This document shows, piece after piece, positions 8,458 through 16,109 of a stretch of DNA of 64,000 bases. The stretch comes from a virus: the IMG/VR virus record IMGVR_UViG_3300027728_000006, positions 1 to 64,000 of that record; one strand, given 5' to 3'. The number at the start of each line of letters is the position of its first letter. Within the stretch, counting starts at the first letter, position 1. The notes beneath the pieces were generated by a model. That model made no database searches, was not told the DNA's origin, and worked only from the letters and a program-made list of their open reading frames with translations. The translations under genes were made by a program, and so were the position numbers.

Positions 8458-9498
8458 TTATTTTAATGGCAATATCTTTTTTAATTCCGCTACATCAATA
8501 GTGCAATCGATTTTTTTCAGCATATGTATTGTTTTTTTAGTTTTTTCCTGAAGATCAGGCTCATCAGCAATTTCTTTTAGCACTTCTGTAGGCAGAATGC
8601 AAGGAATTATATAATATTCAGCAAAAACTTCGATTGCTCCTGCAAAAAGTCTGCTAAAGGTCTTTTTTTTAGTGGGGCAAAACTCTATAACTTTTGGTTT
8701 TTTCGCGGGATCTAAAAAAATTAAATTACTCATAACTCCTCCGTGTAGACCTACTAGAATCTCGACATTGCTGAAAATTTCATATTGTTTAGAAATGGGA
8801 ACACTGCTTCCGTCGCACTCTTCTCCGTTAAAAAAATAAAATTCCAGATTATTTTCTTCTGCATATTCTTTCAAATACTCTATAATATTATTTTCGTTTT
8901 GTTGGGTTATATTTCTACCATGACGAGCAGAGGTGCTACTTCTAGAGCAAAATAGCAAAAAATTTTTTGGCTTGTTTACTATAGGATTTTGCTTGTGAAA
9001 AATTGACTTCAAATTAGCAACATTGTTTAATTTATTAATATAAGATGTGGGGCAATGATTCACTATCTCTAATTTATCAAAATTCAACAAATATTTTTCT
9101 TCCGAAGTTGAACTGATAAATTTAATTCTATCCGATAATTTTAAGTTGAAAGTTTCTATTACTTTTTCCATTAAGGGCGTCTTGGTTATTAAAATGCAGT
9201 CATATTCGGGGTAAGTGTCGTCAACTGAAAAAATTTCTGAAAAAACTTCTGAGTATATGTGTCCATACTGATTAGAATGATTTAAATTTAAAATCATCAT
9301 ATTCTTTGCATTTATGACGGTTTCTTTTATTTGTTTTATAAGCCTACTTCGAAATAAATTAGACCAAGATGGTTTTACCATCACTTCAATAAGTGAGTCT
9401 GCAACGTATGCGTAAACTGAGTCTGAAGAGGTAAAGCCTCTAAGATTTTTTTGCTCGATTTTTCTTTTTAGAATAAAATTATTAGTATTTTTTTCCAT
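8458..9498 (-). CDS. GT61-like glycosyltransferase
   Basis: About 346 residues from MEKNTNNF. The C-terminal half has LLFCSRSSTSARHGRN, then NIIEYLKEYAEENNLEF, and IFSNVEILVGLHGGVMSNLIFL, the hallmark order of GT61 (R....R.N..E..., then ...L.G.HGA...N..F). An upstream TTG extends the frame by four codons, but the ATG at 9496-9498 is the better start. GT61 enzymes add xylose, GlcNAc or arabinose in other systems; the specificity here is unknown. Confidence 0.75.
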   Translation of the reverse strand: MEKNTNNFILKRKIEQKNLRGFTSSDSVYAYVADSLIEVMVKPSWSNLFRSRLIKQIKETVINAKNMMILNLNHSNQYGHIYSEVFSEIFSVDDTYPEYDCILITKTPLMEKVIETFNLKLSDRIKFISSTSEEKYLLNFDKLEIVNHCPTSYINKLNNVANLKSIFHKQNPIVNKPKNFLLFCSRSSTSARHGRNITQQNENNIIEYLKEYAEENNLEFYFFNGEECDGSSVPISKQYEIFSNVEILVGLHGGVMSNLIFLDPAKKPKVIEFCPTKKKTFSRLFAGAIEVFAEYYIIPCILPTEVLKEIADEPDLQEKTKKTIHMLKKIDCTIDVAELKKILPLK

Positions 9499-9506
9499 AA
9501 CATTTT

Positions 9507-10142
9507 TCAAAATTCATATTTAAAATTACTTATGTCCCATTCGAATAATTTTCCTATAGTATTTTTTGTTTCCTCGTCGTAATAATCTGCGTAAGGGATT
9601 CTTGTTGTAAATTTTTCTATATTATTTACTTGGGGTATGCCGCAACTTAAATCAAGTTGTAATTTGTCTTTTATATTAAGAATGTCTTTTTCGATATGCT
9701 CTAATCTAATTACGTAATCTAAAAAAAACTTATTTTGAAAAAACATATATGGTATAGTAGCCACTTGAGAATTAAAATCGTTTTTATAATATTTATAAAC
9801 ATACTCTTTAAATGACATAATATTCGAATCTTGAACATATCTTGGCATTTCTTTGTCGGGTCTTTTGACTGTGTAGTAATCGTATTCTTTATACCTGGTA
9901 TGATTATAGAATGATACCGCCCTATCCCAAGGGTTTCTTATTATAGAAAACTTGAAAAAGTCTTTGATTTGAAGATTTTTTTCTGTTAATTTGTCTACAT
10001 GGATCTTTAAAGAAGCATGTTTAAAAGCGTGAATATTTGGATATTCATTTCTCAATTTAAGAAAACCTATGAGGTTTTCTATAGAGGTTCCCCCACATTT
10101 AGGTGGATGAGTGAATATAAATTTTTTATTTAAATCGTACAT
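9507..10142 (-). CDS. Sulfotransferase-family protein
   Basis: A 211-residue protein. FIFTHPPKCGGTSIE (about residues 8-22) is the PAPS 5'-phosphosulfate loop (usual h.PK.GGTS) and FSIIRNPWDRAVSFYNH (about 65-81) the 3'-phosphate motif (R.P..R..S). It lies between a GT61-like enzyme and another sulfotransferase. The fold assignment is firm; the acceptor is not, though sulfation of a carbohydrate fits the setting. Confidence 0.82.
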   Translation of the reverse strand: MYDLNKKFIFTHPPKCGGTSIENLIGFLKLRNEYPNIHAFKHASLKIHVDKLTEKNLQIKDFFKFSIIRNPWDRAVSFYNHTRYKEYDYYTVKRPDKEMPRYVQDSNIMSFKEYVYKYYKNDFNSQVATIPYMFFQNKFFLDYVIRLEHIEKDILNIKDKLQLDLSCGIPQVNNIEKFTTRIPYADYYDEETKNTIGKLFEWDISNFKYEF

Positions 10143-10203
10143 GATTAAGCTTAAAAATTGATAAATTTATTATATCATGTTTTTTTTAAATACTCCATAA
10201 TAA

Positions 10204-11052
10204 TCAACAGGATTCTTTATGCAACTTGTCATCCAAGTGAGTTCTTATTTTAAAGATTTTTTGAGCATTTGGAGACAATTCTTCAAATTTTATTTTTTTA
10301 AAATTTGTTTTGTTCTTTGTTAGGGTGTCCCAAGGTTTGAGTTCGATGGTTCTTACGTCGAAATTATAACAAATCTTGAAAGCTTCCAGAATTGCTTCGT
10401 CTGTATTTTTTATATTAAAAATATTAAAAGATTTTAAAACGTCAATGGTTTCATCGTAGTGAGATTCGCTTAATTGTATGTCGTCGCTTACGTTTGCAAT
10501 ATTTCTGATCAGCCAACTGTCTTCCGCTTGCTCCGATAATAAATACTCTTCAAGGGTGTTGAATTCAATTGAGTGGTGAGTTTTTTCATGGATTGAAGAA
10601 TCCGACGTAATATAATTATAAAGCGATTGAGCCCTTGAAAAAGGATCTCTTGATATTATAAACTGGTACAAGTCATAATTCGAAAGTAAGTCTAGTATGC
10701 TTTTAGCGCATTTAAAGCCGCGAGATTTAATAATAACTCCAAATAAAAAAACATTTTCGAATAAATCTTTTGGTAGATTATTAATATCTATATCCCATTC
10801 TACGGTGGAATGTTTTTTATCAAACACTGTAAGAGATTCGCAATAATAATTTGGGTCTCCAACTAACAGTTGTGCTATCGTAAAGCCTGCCTTAGTAATG
10901 TATAAGCACTTTATAGTGTCCTGTCCTGGGAGGCGAATTTTAAGCCAATTTGTATATTTTCGCCTATAATAACGAAATGCAATCAACATCCAATCTGATA
11001 CATAAGTGCCGGCGTTTTTTGGTATGTGATAAAAAACTGGAATTTTATTCAT
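10204..11052 (-). CDS. Sulfotransferase-family protein, paralogue of 3241-4071
   Basis: A 282-residue protein with FYHIPKNAGTYV at residues about 7-18 and IISRDPFSRAQSLYNYI near 133, the two PAPS-binding motifs. It shares further blocks with 3241-4071 (EDSWLIRN, KKIKFEELS), so the pair arose by duplication. Its ATG lies inside the end of a 30-codon upstream frame, suggesting translational coupling. It is the first gene of the island in the direction of transcription. Confidence 0.82.
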   Translation of the reverse strand: MNKIPVFYHIPKNAGTYVSDWMLIAFRYYRRKYTNWLKIRLPGQDTIKCLYITKAGFTIAQLLVGDPNYYCESLTVFDKKHSTVEWDIDINNLPKDLFENVFLFGVIIKSRGFKCAKSILDLLSNYDLYQFIISRDPFSRAQSLYNYITSDSSIHEKTHHSIEFNTLEEYLLSEQAEDSWLIRNIANVSDDIQLSESHYDETIDVLKSFNIFNIKNTDEAILEAFKICYNFDVRTIELKPWDTLTKNKTNFKKIKFEELSPNAQKIFKIRTHLDDKLHKESC

Positions 11053-11137
11053 ATTTTTTTCTCTCTATTCTAACTTCTTTTATAAAAGAAGTAACGTTCG
11101 AGTTTTTATCGCTTTTTAATTTATAAAGGCTTTTCAT
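11045..11137 (-). CDS. Small basic protein, 30 residues
   Basis: A short frame from ATG 11135-11137 to TAA 11045-11047 reads MKSLYKLKSDKNSNV and ends RIERKKYE. It overlaps the upstream gene's stop by four bases (ATGA) and the next gene's start by eight, the pattern of coupled phage genes. It could instead serve only to deliver ribosomes to the sulfotransferase start. A 20-base perfect palindrome lies inside it. Confidence 0.35.
   Translation of the reverse strand: MKSLYKLKSDKNSNVTSFIKEVRIERKKYE
11073..11092. repeat. Perfect 20-bp inverted repeat
   Basis: The sequence ACTTCTTTTATAAAAGAAGT is its own reverse complement. It lies about 20 bases upstream of the sulfotransferase start at 11052. 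On the minus-strand transcript it could form a hairpin ahead of that gene, or it may be a protein-binding dyad. No T-run follows closely, so it is not a convincing terminator. Confidence 0.5.
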
Positions 11138-11364
11138 CTTTCTCCCTTTGCTTTTTTCATTTTGTGTATGTTTTTATAATCTGCAGTACCGATAGTATCT
11201 GAATACTCAAACATTTGAACAACATAAGCATAAGCATCATAAAGACCTTCCGAATATCTCCTGTAATATTCGTCTCTCAGCATATCATTTTTCAGACCCT
11301 CATTTAAATCTTTATGATGGAGAGCCATATAATAAATGTTGTTTAAATGTTTTTTGTTAGTCAT
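11134..11364 (-). CDS. Hypothetical protein
   Basis: A 76-residue protein, charged and rich in Tyr, Lys and Asp, with no membrane segment. It starts at ATG 11362-11364 and is followed with an ATGA overlap by the 30-codon frame. No family is recognised. It begins the run of small minus-strand genes between the glycan island and 14.4 kb. Confidence 0.6.
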   Translation of the reverse strand: MTNKKHLNNIYYMALHHKDLNEGLKNDMLRDEYYRRYSEGLYDAYAYVVQMFEYSDTIGTADYKNIHKMKKAKGER

Positions 11365-11382
11365 GGAGATTTTTTATCATTT

Positions 11383-11583
11383 TTAAAGTTTAAATTGCTT
11401 ATCGTTTCCAAAATGTATTGAACAAAGAATATCTACACAACCATGAATTTCTCTCATTAAATCTGGATGTGGGTTACTATAGAAACTTTCTGGATAATCT
11501 GAACTTGTAGAAATAGAACGAACTGGTTCCAATGTTTCAGAGTCTTTTATCGTAATTTCAACAAAATATCTTTTTTCTTTCAT
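11383..11583 (-). CDS. Hypothetical protein
   Basis: A 66-residue protein starting MKEKRYFVEITIKDSET, beta-rich in its first half (alternating hydrophobics) with HGCVDILCSIHFG near the end. Start at ATG 11581-11583. The family and role are not recognised. Confidence 0.6.
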   Translation of the reverse strand: MKEKRYFVEITIKDSETLEPVRSISTSSDYPESFYSNPHPDLMREIHGCVDILCSIHFGNDKQFKL

Positions 11584-11598
11584 GTAACCAATATAGAG

Positions 11599-11934
11599 TT
11601 ATTCGAAGGACAAGTCAAGCCAATTCGTATCTTCTGGTATTATTTCTACATTTACTCCAGCTTCTTTGGATTTGTTAATAATGTTTTGCAATACTCCACG
11701 TCCATACATATTAAATCCATAGGTATCTTTGTGGCACTTATAAACACTACCAGAATAACCTTCAAACAAATAGAAATCTTCTTCTTTTGTTACTTTTTTG
11801 ATTCCAGAATTCATTTTCCATGAATCGCCATTTAAATAACCTCCATACCAACAAGCAAATACTTTATAGGTCAAAGGAAATTCTCCTCCTTCGATTTTAA
11901 CTACTACCCATTTATCAGGTGTATATTTGTTCAT
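11599..11934 (-). CDS. Hypothetical protein
   Basis: A 111-residue protein rich in Gly, Tyr and Trp (KVFACWYGGYLNGDSWKMNS), with a likely beta-sheet core and a C-terminal alpha segment NIINKSKEAGVNVEI. It resembles other small phage proteins that carry a short beta domain with a conserved Trp, but I cannot name a family. Single gene, 15-base gap to the next. Confidence 0.6.
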   Translation of the reverse strand: MNKYTPDKWVVVKIEGGEFPLTYKVFACWYGGYLNGDSWKMNSGIKKVTKEEDFYLFEGYSGSVYKCHKDTYGFNMYGRGVLQNIINKSKEAGVNVEIIPEDTNWLDLSFE

Positions 11935-11958
11935 AATTAAAAATAGTCTGGAATATTT

Positions 11959-12396
11959 CTAATAGCTTGATAAAGTACCCTCCACAAGCATTTTAATATC
12001 CTGCCCCCCAGCAATTTGTAATAGTACACCTAATTTCTCCGACAATTCTTGCAAACCTTCGACCACTTTGGCATTGGTTTTGAAATCGTAATCGCTGTAT
12101 TTTGGTTTTAAGTCATACAGCGCGGCATATTGCTCAGCCTCCTCTATTGTCTTCCAGGTGCCTTTTATCCTGCTTCCGGTTGCCCATACCTGAACTTCTT
12201 GATCGGGGTTTAAGGCTTGCAGATGAGCGCGGATTTGTAAATAAATTTGTTTTGTTTCCTCTTCAAGCTCTTTGAATGAGTTTGCCTTTGGTTTTTCGGA
12301 AAAATTAAATGGGAGAGAAATTTGATTGATCCAAGCTTCCTCGCCAATCAATTTTCTGACCTCTTTCGCGGAATATGCCTTGCCTACTTTTAACAT
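11959..12396 (-). CDS. Possible nucleotidyltransferase-fold protein
   Basis: A 145-residue protein. VQVWATGSRIKGTW (about residues 68-81) followed by KYSDYDFKTN (about 98-107) looks like the G-S-R...S-D-x-D core of pol-beta-type nucleotidyltransferases, here with an unusually long spacer. The rest is helical. Codon use is visibly richer in G and C than in its neighbours, hinting at later acquisition. If the motif is real it could modify RNA or protein, like minimal nucleotidyltransferases of toxin systems; without structural comparison this stays tentative. Confidence 0.4.
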   Translation of the reverse strand: MLKVGKAYSAKEVRKLIGEEAWINQISLPFNFSEKPKANSFKELEEETKQIYLQIRAHLQALNPDQEVQVWATGSRIKGTWKTIEEAEQYAALYDLKPKYSDYDFKTNAKVVEGLQELSEKLGVLLQIAGGQDIKMLVEGTLSSY

Positions 12397-12426
12397 TATT
12401 TTATAGAATTGAAATTATTCTCTATT

Positions 12427-12663
12427 TTAATCTAAATTAATAGTGTCAAACCAAGTTAGTTCTACTTCCTCGTCCGTTTCTTCAAGTATAACACCAGTCG
12501 AAGATGAGGCAACACTAATTTTCTTTACGGTATAAACTTGTCCAGATACTAGCTTCTTTGCATTCTCAATTCTATTTGTAAACCAATGGGGTCCAGCTTT
12601 TCTGAACTCAATCTTATCTCCAACTTTGGTGTTTTGGTATGTTGCGTAGTTTTTAGGCGTCAT
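12427..12663 (-). CDS. Hypothetical small beta-rich protein
   Basis: A 78-residue protein. The section VGDKIEFRKAG, then SGQVYTVKKISVASSSTGVI, then ETDEEVELTWFDTI looks like an SH3-like beta barrel common in small phage proteins. Its ATG overlaps the stop of the upstream YopX gene by four bases. The role is unknown. Confidence 0.6.
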   Translation of the reverse strand: MTPKNYATYQNTKVGDKIEFRKAGPHWFTNRIENAKKLVSGQVYTVKKISVASSSTGVILEETDEEVELTWFDTINLD

Positions 12664-13034
12664 AGAAGTTTAGGGTGTTCGAATTTATTTCCAATTACTT
12701 TTATCTTCCAAGTATAAATAGAATCAGAAAGATCATGTAATAAACTATGTGTAAGTGTTCCTTCAGTGTCTTTAGTCTTAATCAAATAAGCCGCATCCTC
12801 ATAGTATATAATTGCAGTGTATTTTTTAGAATTTTTCTTTGTTAAAGGTCTTTCAAATTCGATAATATCCCCTTCCCAAATCTCTTTACCATTACAATCT
12901 TTTATGTCTGTATATTGAGAAGGAATAAGCATATCATCTCGTTCAAACAACTCATCGACATACCCGCTATATTTGTATTGTTCTACAAATGCTTTGCCTG
13001 GCGGATTCCAGAAACGAAACTTTATGGTTCTCAT
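12660..13034 (-). CDS. YopX-family protein
   Basis: A 124-residue protein: IKFRFWNPPGKAFVE at the N-terminus, SQYTDIKDCNGKEIWEGDII in the middle and KVIGNKFEHPKLL at the end match the three YopX landmarks, more diverged than the copy at 2735-3178. Start at ATG 13032-13034. The function of the family is unknown. Confidence 0.8.
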   Translation of the reverse strand: MRTIKFRFWNPPGKAFVEQYKYSGYVDELFERDDMLIPSQYTDIKDCNGKEIWEGDIIEFERPLTKKNSKKYTAIIYYEDAAYLIKTKDTEGTLTHSLLHDLSDSIYTWKIKVIGNKFEHPKLL

Positions 13035-13046
13035 CTTTTTTATATA

Positions 13047-13310
13047 TTAATCTCCAATAAACACTCTACTCAAAGTTCTTAAAATATCTTTTTTAACTAC
13101 GGCTTTAGGGTTATAATAATCAATTATTTCAACTCTATCTGTTTTAGGCGTAGTATAGTCATCTAAAAAATCTTTTGCTCCGTTCAAACTTTCAAAATAA
13201 AAATCATAATGCACATTAGACCACCCAAACAATACTTTTTTTTGAGGATAATATTGCTCTTTATCGATTCTTTTTATTTTTTTTATCCTGTACATTCTTT
13301 TATTTTTCAT
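13047..13310 (-). CDS. Hypothetical protein
   Basis: An 87-residue basic, tyrosine-rich protein starting MKNKRMYRIKKIKRIDKEQ. No membrane helix or known motif is visible. It overlaps the end of the upstream single-helix membrane protein by four bases, so the two are probably co-translated. Confidence 0.6.
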   Translation of the reverse strand: MKNKRMYRIKKIKRIDKEQYYPQKKVLFGWSNVHYDFYFESLNGAKDFLDDYTTPKTDRVEIIDYYNPKAVVKKDILRTLSRVFIGD

Positions 13311-13492
13311 CTTGCTTCTATAAGAACTTTAATTTGTTCAGGTGTCCAGTTTTTTTCAATTGCTTCTTTAATAAGTTCTGCTCTTTTGTTTTTGTCTTCT
13401 CTTTCTAATTTAGACATATAGCAAAGAGTAAGCATAATACAACTAAACATAATTGCCATGAATACCAACGTTGGGTCAATTTTTTCTTTCAT
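13307..13492 (-). CDS. Small single-helix membrane protein
   Basis: A 61-residue protein. Residues about 8-26 (LVFMAIMFSCIMLTLCYM) form one membrane helix, followed by a charged cytoplasmic-type tail (KLEREDKNKRAELIKEAIEK). A short one-helix phage protein; a spanin, holin partner or envelope modifier would all fit, and nothing decides. Confidence 0.6.
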   Translation of the reverse strand: MKEKIDPTLVFMAIMFSCIMLTLCYMSKLEREDKNKRAELIKEAIEKNWTPEQIKVLIEAR

Positions 13493-13493
13493 G

Positions 13494-13760
13494 CTATTTA
13501 TTAATCAACTCTTCGTAGTTTTTATTCAAGGTTTCTAGATAATGCCCGAAATCATCGATTTTTTGATCATCGTTGCTCACATTATAAATGTAGTCAAAAA
13601 GAAAATCTTTCCCCTCTTCGGTGAGGTTTAATCCTTTTGACAGTCTTTCAAAGTAGTCATCTTGAACGTCTTTAAGCTTATCAAAGAAGCTCTTGACTTC
13701 GTGTATTGCATCTTCTGGATGTTTGCCTTCCGGCGTATATGGTTTTGTATAATCACTCAT
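13494..13760 (-). CDS. Hypothetical acidic protein
   Basis: An 88-residue acidic, mostly helical protein (FFDKLKDVQDDYFERLSKGL). Start at ATG 13758-13760, overlapping the upstream stop by four bases. No family is recognised. Confidence 0.6.
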   Translation of the reverse strand: MSDYTKPYTPEGKHPEDAIHEVKSFFDKLKDVQDDYFERLSKGLNLTEEGKDFLFDYIYNVSNDDQKIDDFGHYLETLNKNYEELINK

Positions 13761-14035
13761 TTCTCTATTGTATAGGTTGTTTTTATTTTTACAAGCTCAA
13801 ATTCTAAAAAATTTTCATTTCCATAATTTGGAGTATTGTTGAAAGCGCTTGTTCTTAAAAACATTTCCAGATACCCCTTGCTATCACTAACAAGACAATC
13901 TTTAAAATCTACTAAGATAATACAAGAAACTATAACTTCAATTTCATCATTTCCAAACCATACCCATTTTTGAGTAGGTTTATGATAAACTGCATATTTA
14001 TATTCTGTGAATGTTTCGTTATTTTTCTTTTTCAT
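13757..14035 (-). CDS. Hypothetical protein
   Basis: About 92 residues from MKKKNNETFTEY. I prefer the ATG at 14033-14035 to a TTG seven codons upstream. Beta-rich, with YHKPTQKWVWFGNDEIEV. The ATG lies inside the end of the small 28-codon frame upstream, again suggesting coupling. The function is unknown. Confidence 0.6.
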   Translation of the reverse strand: MKKKNNETFTEYKYAVYHKPTQKWVWFGNDEIEVIVSCIILVDFKDCLVSDSKGYLEMFLRTSAFNNTPNYGNENFLEFELVKIKTTYTIEK

Positions 14036-14105
14036 TAAAGTAACAATAAGTTGCAAACAAAATACTCAATATAACCAAAACCCATGTTAAAATTAGCACA
14101 AACAT
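14019..14105 (-). CDS. Tiny hydrophobic protein, 28 residues
   Basis: A frame from ATG 14103-14105 to TAA 14019-14021 reads MFVLILTWVLVILSILFATYC and then a charged end (YFNEKEK). It is a single membrane helix with a positive/negative tail, filling the gap between two genes on the same strand and overlapping the next start. Small phage membrane peptides of this kind are common; its role is unknown. Confidence 0.45.
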   Translation of the reverse strand: MFVLILTWVLVILSILFATYCYFNEKEK

Positions 14106-14106
14106 A

Positions 14107-14364
14107 TTATTGCTTTTCCTTCCATCCCCATTTAAGATTAAACCAAACGTGTTCTTTTTCCATCATTTGTTTTGTAAATTTAAGATCCTTCTTTCCCTCG
14201 GCAACAAGCCATTTTTTAAACTCCTCTGATTGATCTTTTGTCCAGGTTTTTTTAGAGTACCAGTCCTCCTGCTCCGCAAGGTTTTTATCAAATTTTTCAA
14301 GCCCAACCATCTGAAACATTTTATCTAGCGCTTTTTTAAGAAATTTGTCGTATTTTTTATTCAT
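14107..14364 (-). CDS. Hypothetical protein
   Basis: An 85-residue charged, helical, tryptophan-rich protein (KTWTKDQSEEFKKWLVAEGK, then VWFNLKWGWKEKQ). The pattern of a Trp/Lys-rich C-terminal tail is seen in small phage proteins of unknown role. Start at ATG 14362-14364. Confidence 0.6.
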   Translation of the reverse strand: MNKKYDKFLKKALDKMFQMVGLEKFDKNLAEQEDWYSKKTWTKDQSEEFKKWLVAEGKKDLKFTKQMMEKEHVWFNLKWGWKEKQ

Positions 14365-14434
14365 ATTGTTTTAATTTGTCGGGTTATTGAGTTAGGGTGA
14401 CTTAAGCATAGTTCTGGATTGTTTCTACGTTTTT

Positions 14435-15139
14435 TTAAGTGTAATATGTTTTATTTTTAGTATGTATTATTACGGCTTTTGGCTTCAAATTATGGTGAGT
14501 TAGTTCCATATCGTGAATATTACTGGAAATATTTAATATATACGGACAGTCTATATACTTATCTATCATTCCGAATGAAAATGAATACTGATGCATGGCA
14601 AAATCATAATTAGTTAGCTGTTGTTCTATTTCATTGGAAATAAAAATATAATTAATAAAATCAATAAAATCTTTGGTTCTATTATATAGCGCAACTCCGT
14701 TCATGTGAGCTTTCCTTTCTAGCTCATGTTCAGGGTCATTCATCCAGGGCATAAGCCCATAATACGCAGAGCCTATGATATACCAAGTTTTTCCAAGGTT
14801 AGATTCGAATTTTTTTATTTCTTCATCAAAATTTTTTAATAGAAAGCAATCGCATTCCAAAAGCAGAATTTTGTTAAATTCAGTTTTTTTATAGTTAATT
14901 AGAAAATGGAAAATTCTGGAAGTTGGATTGGCTGAATCCTCCTCGTCTATATGAACTATATCAATATTTGCTCCAGTTGGAGTCTGAAGCGTTTTAACTA
15001 TGTCAATTGATTGAAAATTGAGAAAAATAACAATTTTAGTATCTTTTTGTTTAAGATTGTCATAAATTCTAATTAGAAGTTTTTCGAGTTGTTTGTTTTC
15101 TATTTCATTGTGAAATGATTGAATGAAAATTGCGTCCAT
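14435..15139 (-). CDS. Glycosyltransferase-like protein (GT-A fold)
   Basis: About 234 residues from MDAIFIQSFHNEIEN. KILLLECDCFLLKNF (about residues 90-104) sits where GT-A enzymes carry the DxD metal motif, here E-C-D, followed by AHMNGVALYNRT, which fits the acceptor-side FNAG/NG region. The chosen ATG (15137-15139) follows the upstream stop by one base; an earlier ATG would overlap that gene. Probably acts with the upstream protein in a small glycan patch. The specificity is unknown. Confidence 0.55.
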   Translation of the reverse strand: MDAIFIQSFHNEIENKQLEKLLIRIYDNLKQKDTKIVIFLNFQSIDIVKTLQTPTGANIDIVHIDEEDSANPTSRIFHFLINYKKTEFNKILLLECDCFLLKNFDEEIKKFESNLGKTWYIIGSAYYGLMPWMNDPEHELERKAHMNGVALYNRTKDFIDFINYIFISNEIEQQLTNYDFAMHQYSFSFGMIDKYIDCPYILNISSNIHDMELTHHNLKPKAVIIHTKNKTYYT

Positions 15140-15140
15140 A

Positions 15141-16109
15141 TTACATACCTTCAACATAGGGGATGAGGTGCCTGCGATTGCAGGATTCGGATTTTATAGA
15201 TAAAAACTTTGTTACAGATTTTTCTTCACTAGAAATCAAAGAATCAATTTTTTCATTCAATGCTTCTAGTATATCTATAGATTCAGGGCTTAAATCTTTA
15301 AGCGTAGGCGTAGCTTTTAACTTGTATTTATCTGAAACTTCTTTTATAAGGAAAATTTCTTTTATTAAGTTTATATTTTCATTTTGTTCTGAGTTAATCT
15401 TTGATTTTAAATAGTCCATAAAAAGGGGATTTATTTGATCTGAAGTAGGCTGGAAAATATTCCCTATAGGGAAATTGATGCCAATTTTTTCACAAAGTAA
15501 ATTAAAAAAATCCTTTTCTAATGCTTTTTCGTAATATAGAAACGATATATTCTCCTTTCCGAAAACCTCTGTCAAGATTTCTGCGCCGTTGATAAAGTTT
15601 TCAATTTTAGTTTTAAAAAAATTTTGGAAAAAAGCTTCGGCTTTCGTAAATCTGAAATTTAATGGAATTTGATAAAAGCTGTTCATAAAGTCCTTCATGA
15701 GCAAAGATAATAAATTTTCTATTATTAGAGTAAACTTAAAAGTAAAGCCGGAAGATTCAAAAATTTCTTTAATTATAGAGGCATCTTTTCTGTTTAAGTT
15801 TTCTAGGAAACAAGACGTTAATAAGATATTTTTTTTATCTCCATTTCTCTTCAAAAGAGAATAAACAAATGATTCAAAATCTACCTCAGAGCTTTCTCCT
15901 TCTTTAACATTTCCAAATTTAATTAGTGGTTGTATATGTTTATTATATTTGTCTTTTGAAAAGAAAACACCCAATTTAGGTTTAGAAAAATTAAATAAAT
16001 TAATAAAATCTAATTGAGGATAATCCTCTTGAAGTTTTAATTCTGATTTTTTTAAAATAGAAAAAGTATTGTCAAATAAAGAGTAATTTGAAAATATTAC
16101 AAATTTAAT
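15141..16109 (-). CDS. Possible sulfotransferase-like protein lacking an ATG start
   Basis: The frame is open from the stop at 15141 up past 16109 with no ATG in its 5' part. The first TTG (15972-15974) would remove a segment that looks authentic: EIKFVIFSNYSLFDNTF, then LDFINLFNFSKPKLGVFFS. I set the start at ATT 16107-16109, but the same frame would also be entered by a -1 slip at A-AAA-AAG (16112-16118) in the preceding gene. The body has LLTSCFLENLNRKDAS and FLYYEKALEKDFFNLL near residue 185, like the late helices of PAPS sulfotransferases (the E after FL.YE). A sulfotransferase or a related glycan enzyme is likely, not certain. Confidence 0.5.
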   Translation of the reverse strand: MKFVIFSNYSLFDNTFSILKKSELKLQEDYPQLDFINLFNFSKPKLGVFFSKDKYNKHIQPLIKFGNVKEGESSEVDFESFVYSLLKRNGDKKNILLTSCFLENLNRKDASIIKEIFESSGFTFKFTLIIENLLSLLMKDFMNSFYQIPLNFRFTKAEAFFQNFFKTKIENFINGAEILTEVFGKENISFLYYEKALEKDFFNLLCEKIGINFPIGNIFQPTSDQINPLFMDYLKSKINSEQNENINLIKEIFLIKEVSDKYKLKATPTLKDLSPESIDILEALNEKIDSLISSEEKSVTKFLSIKSESCNRRHLIPYVEGM

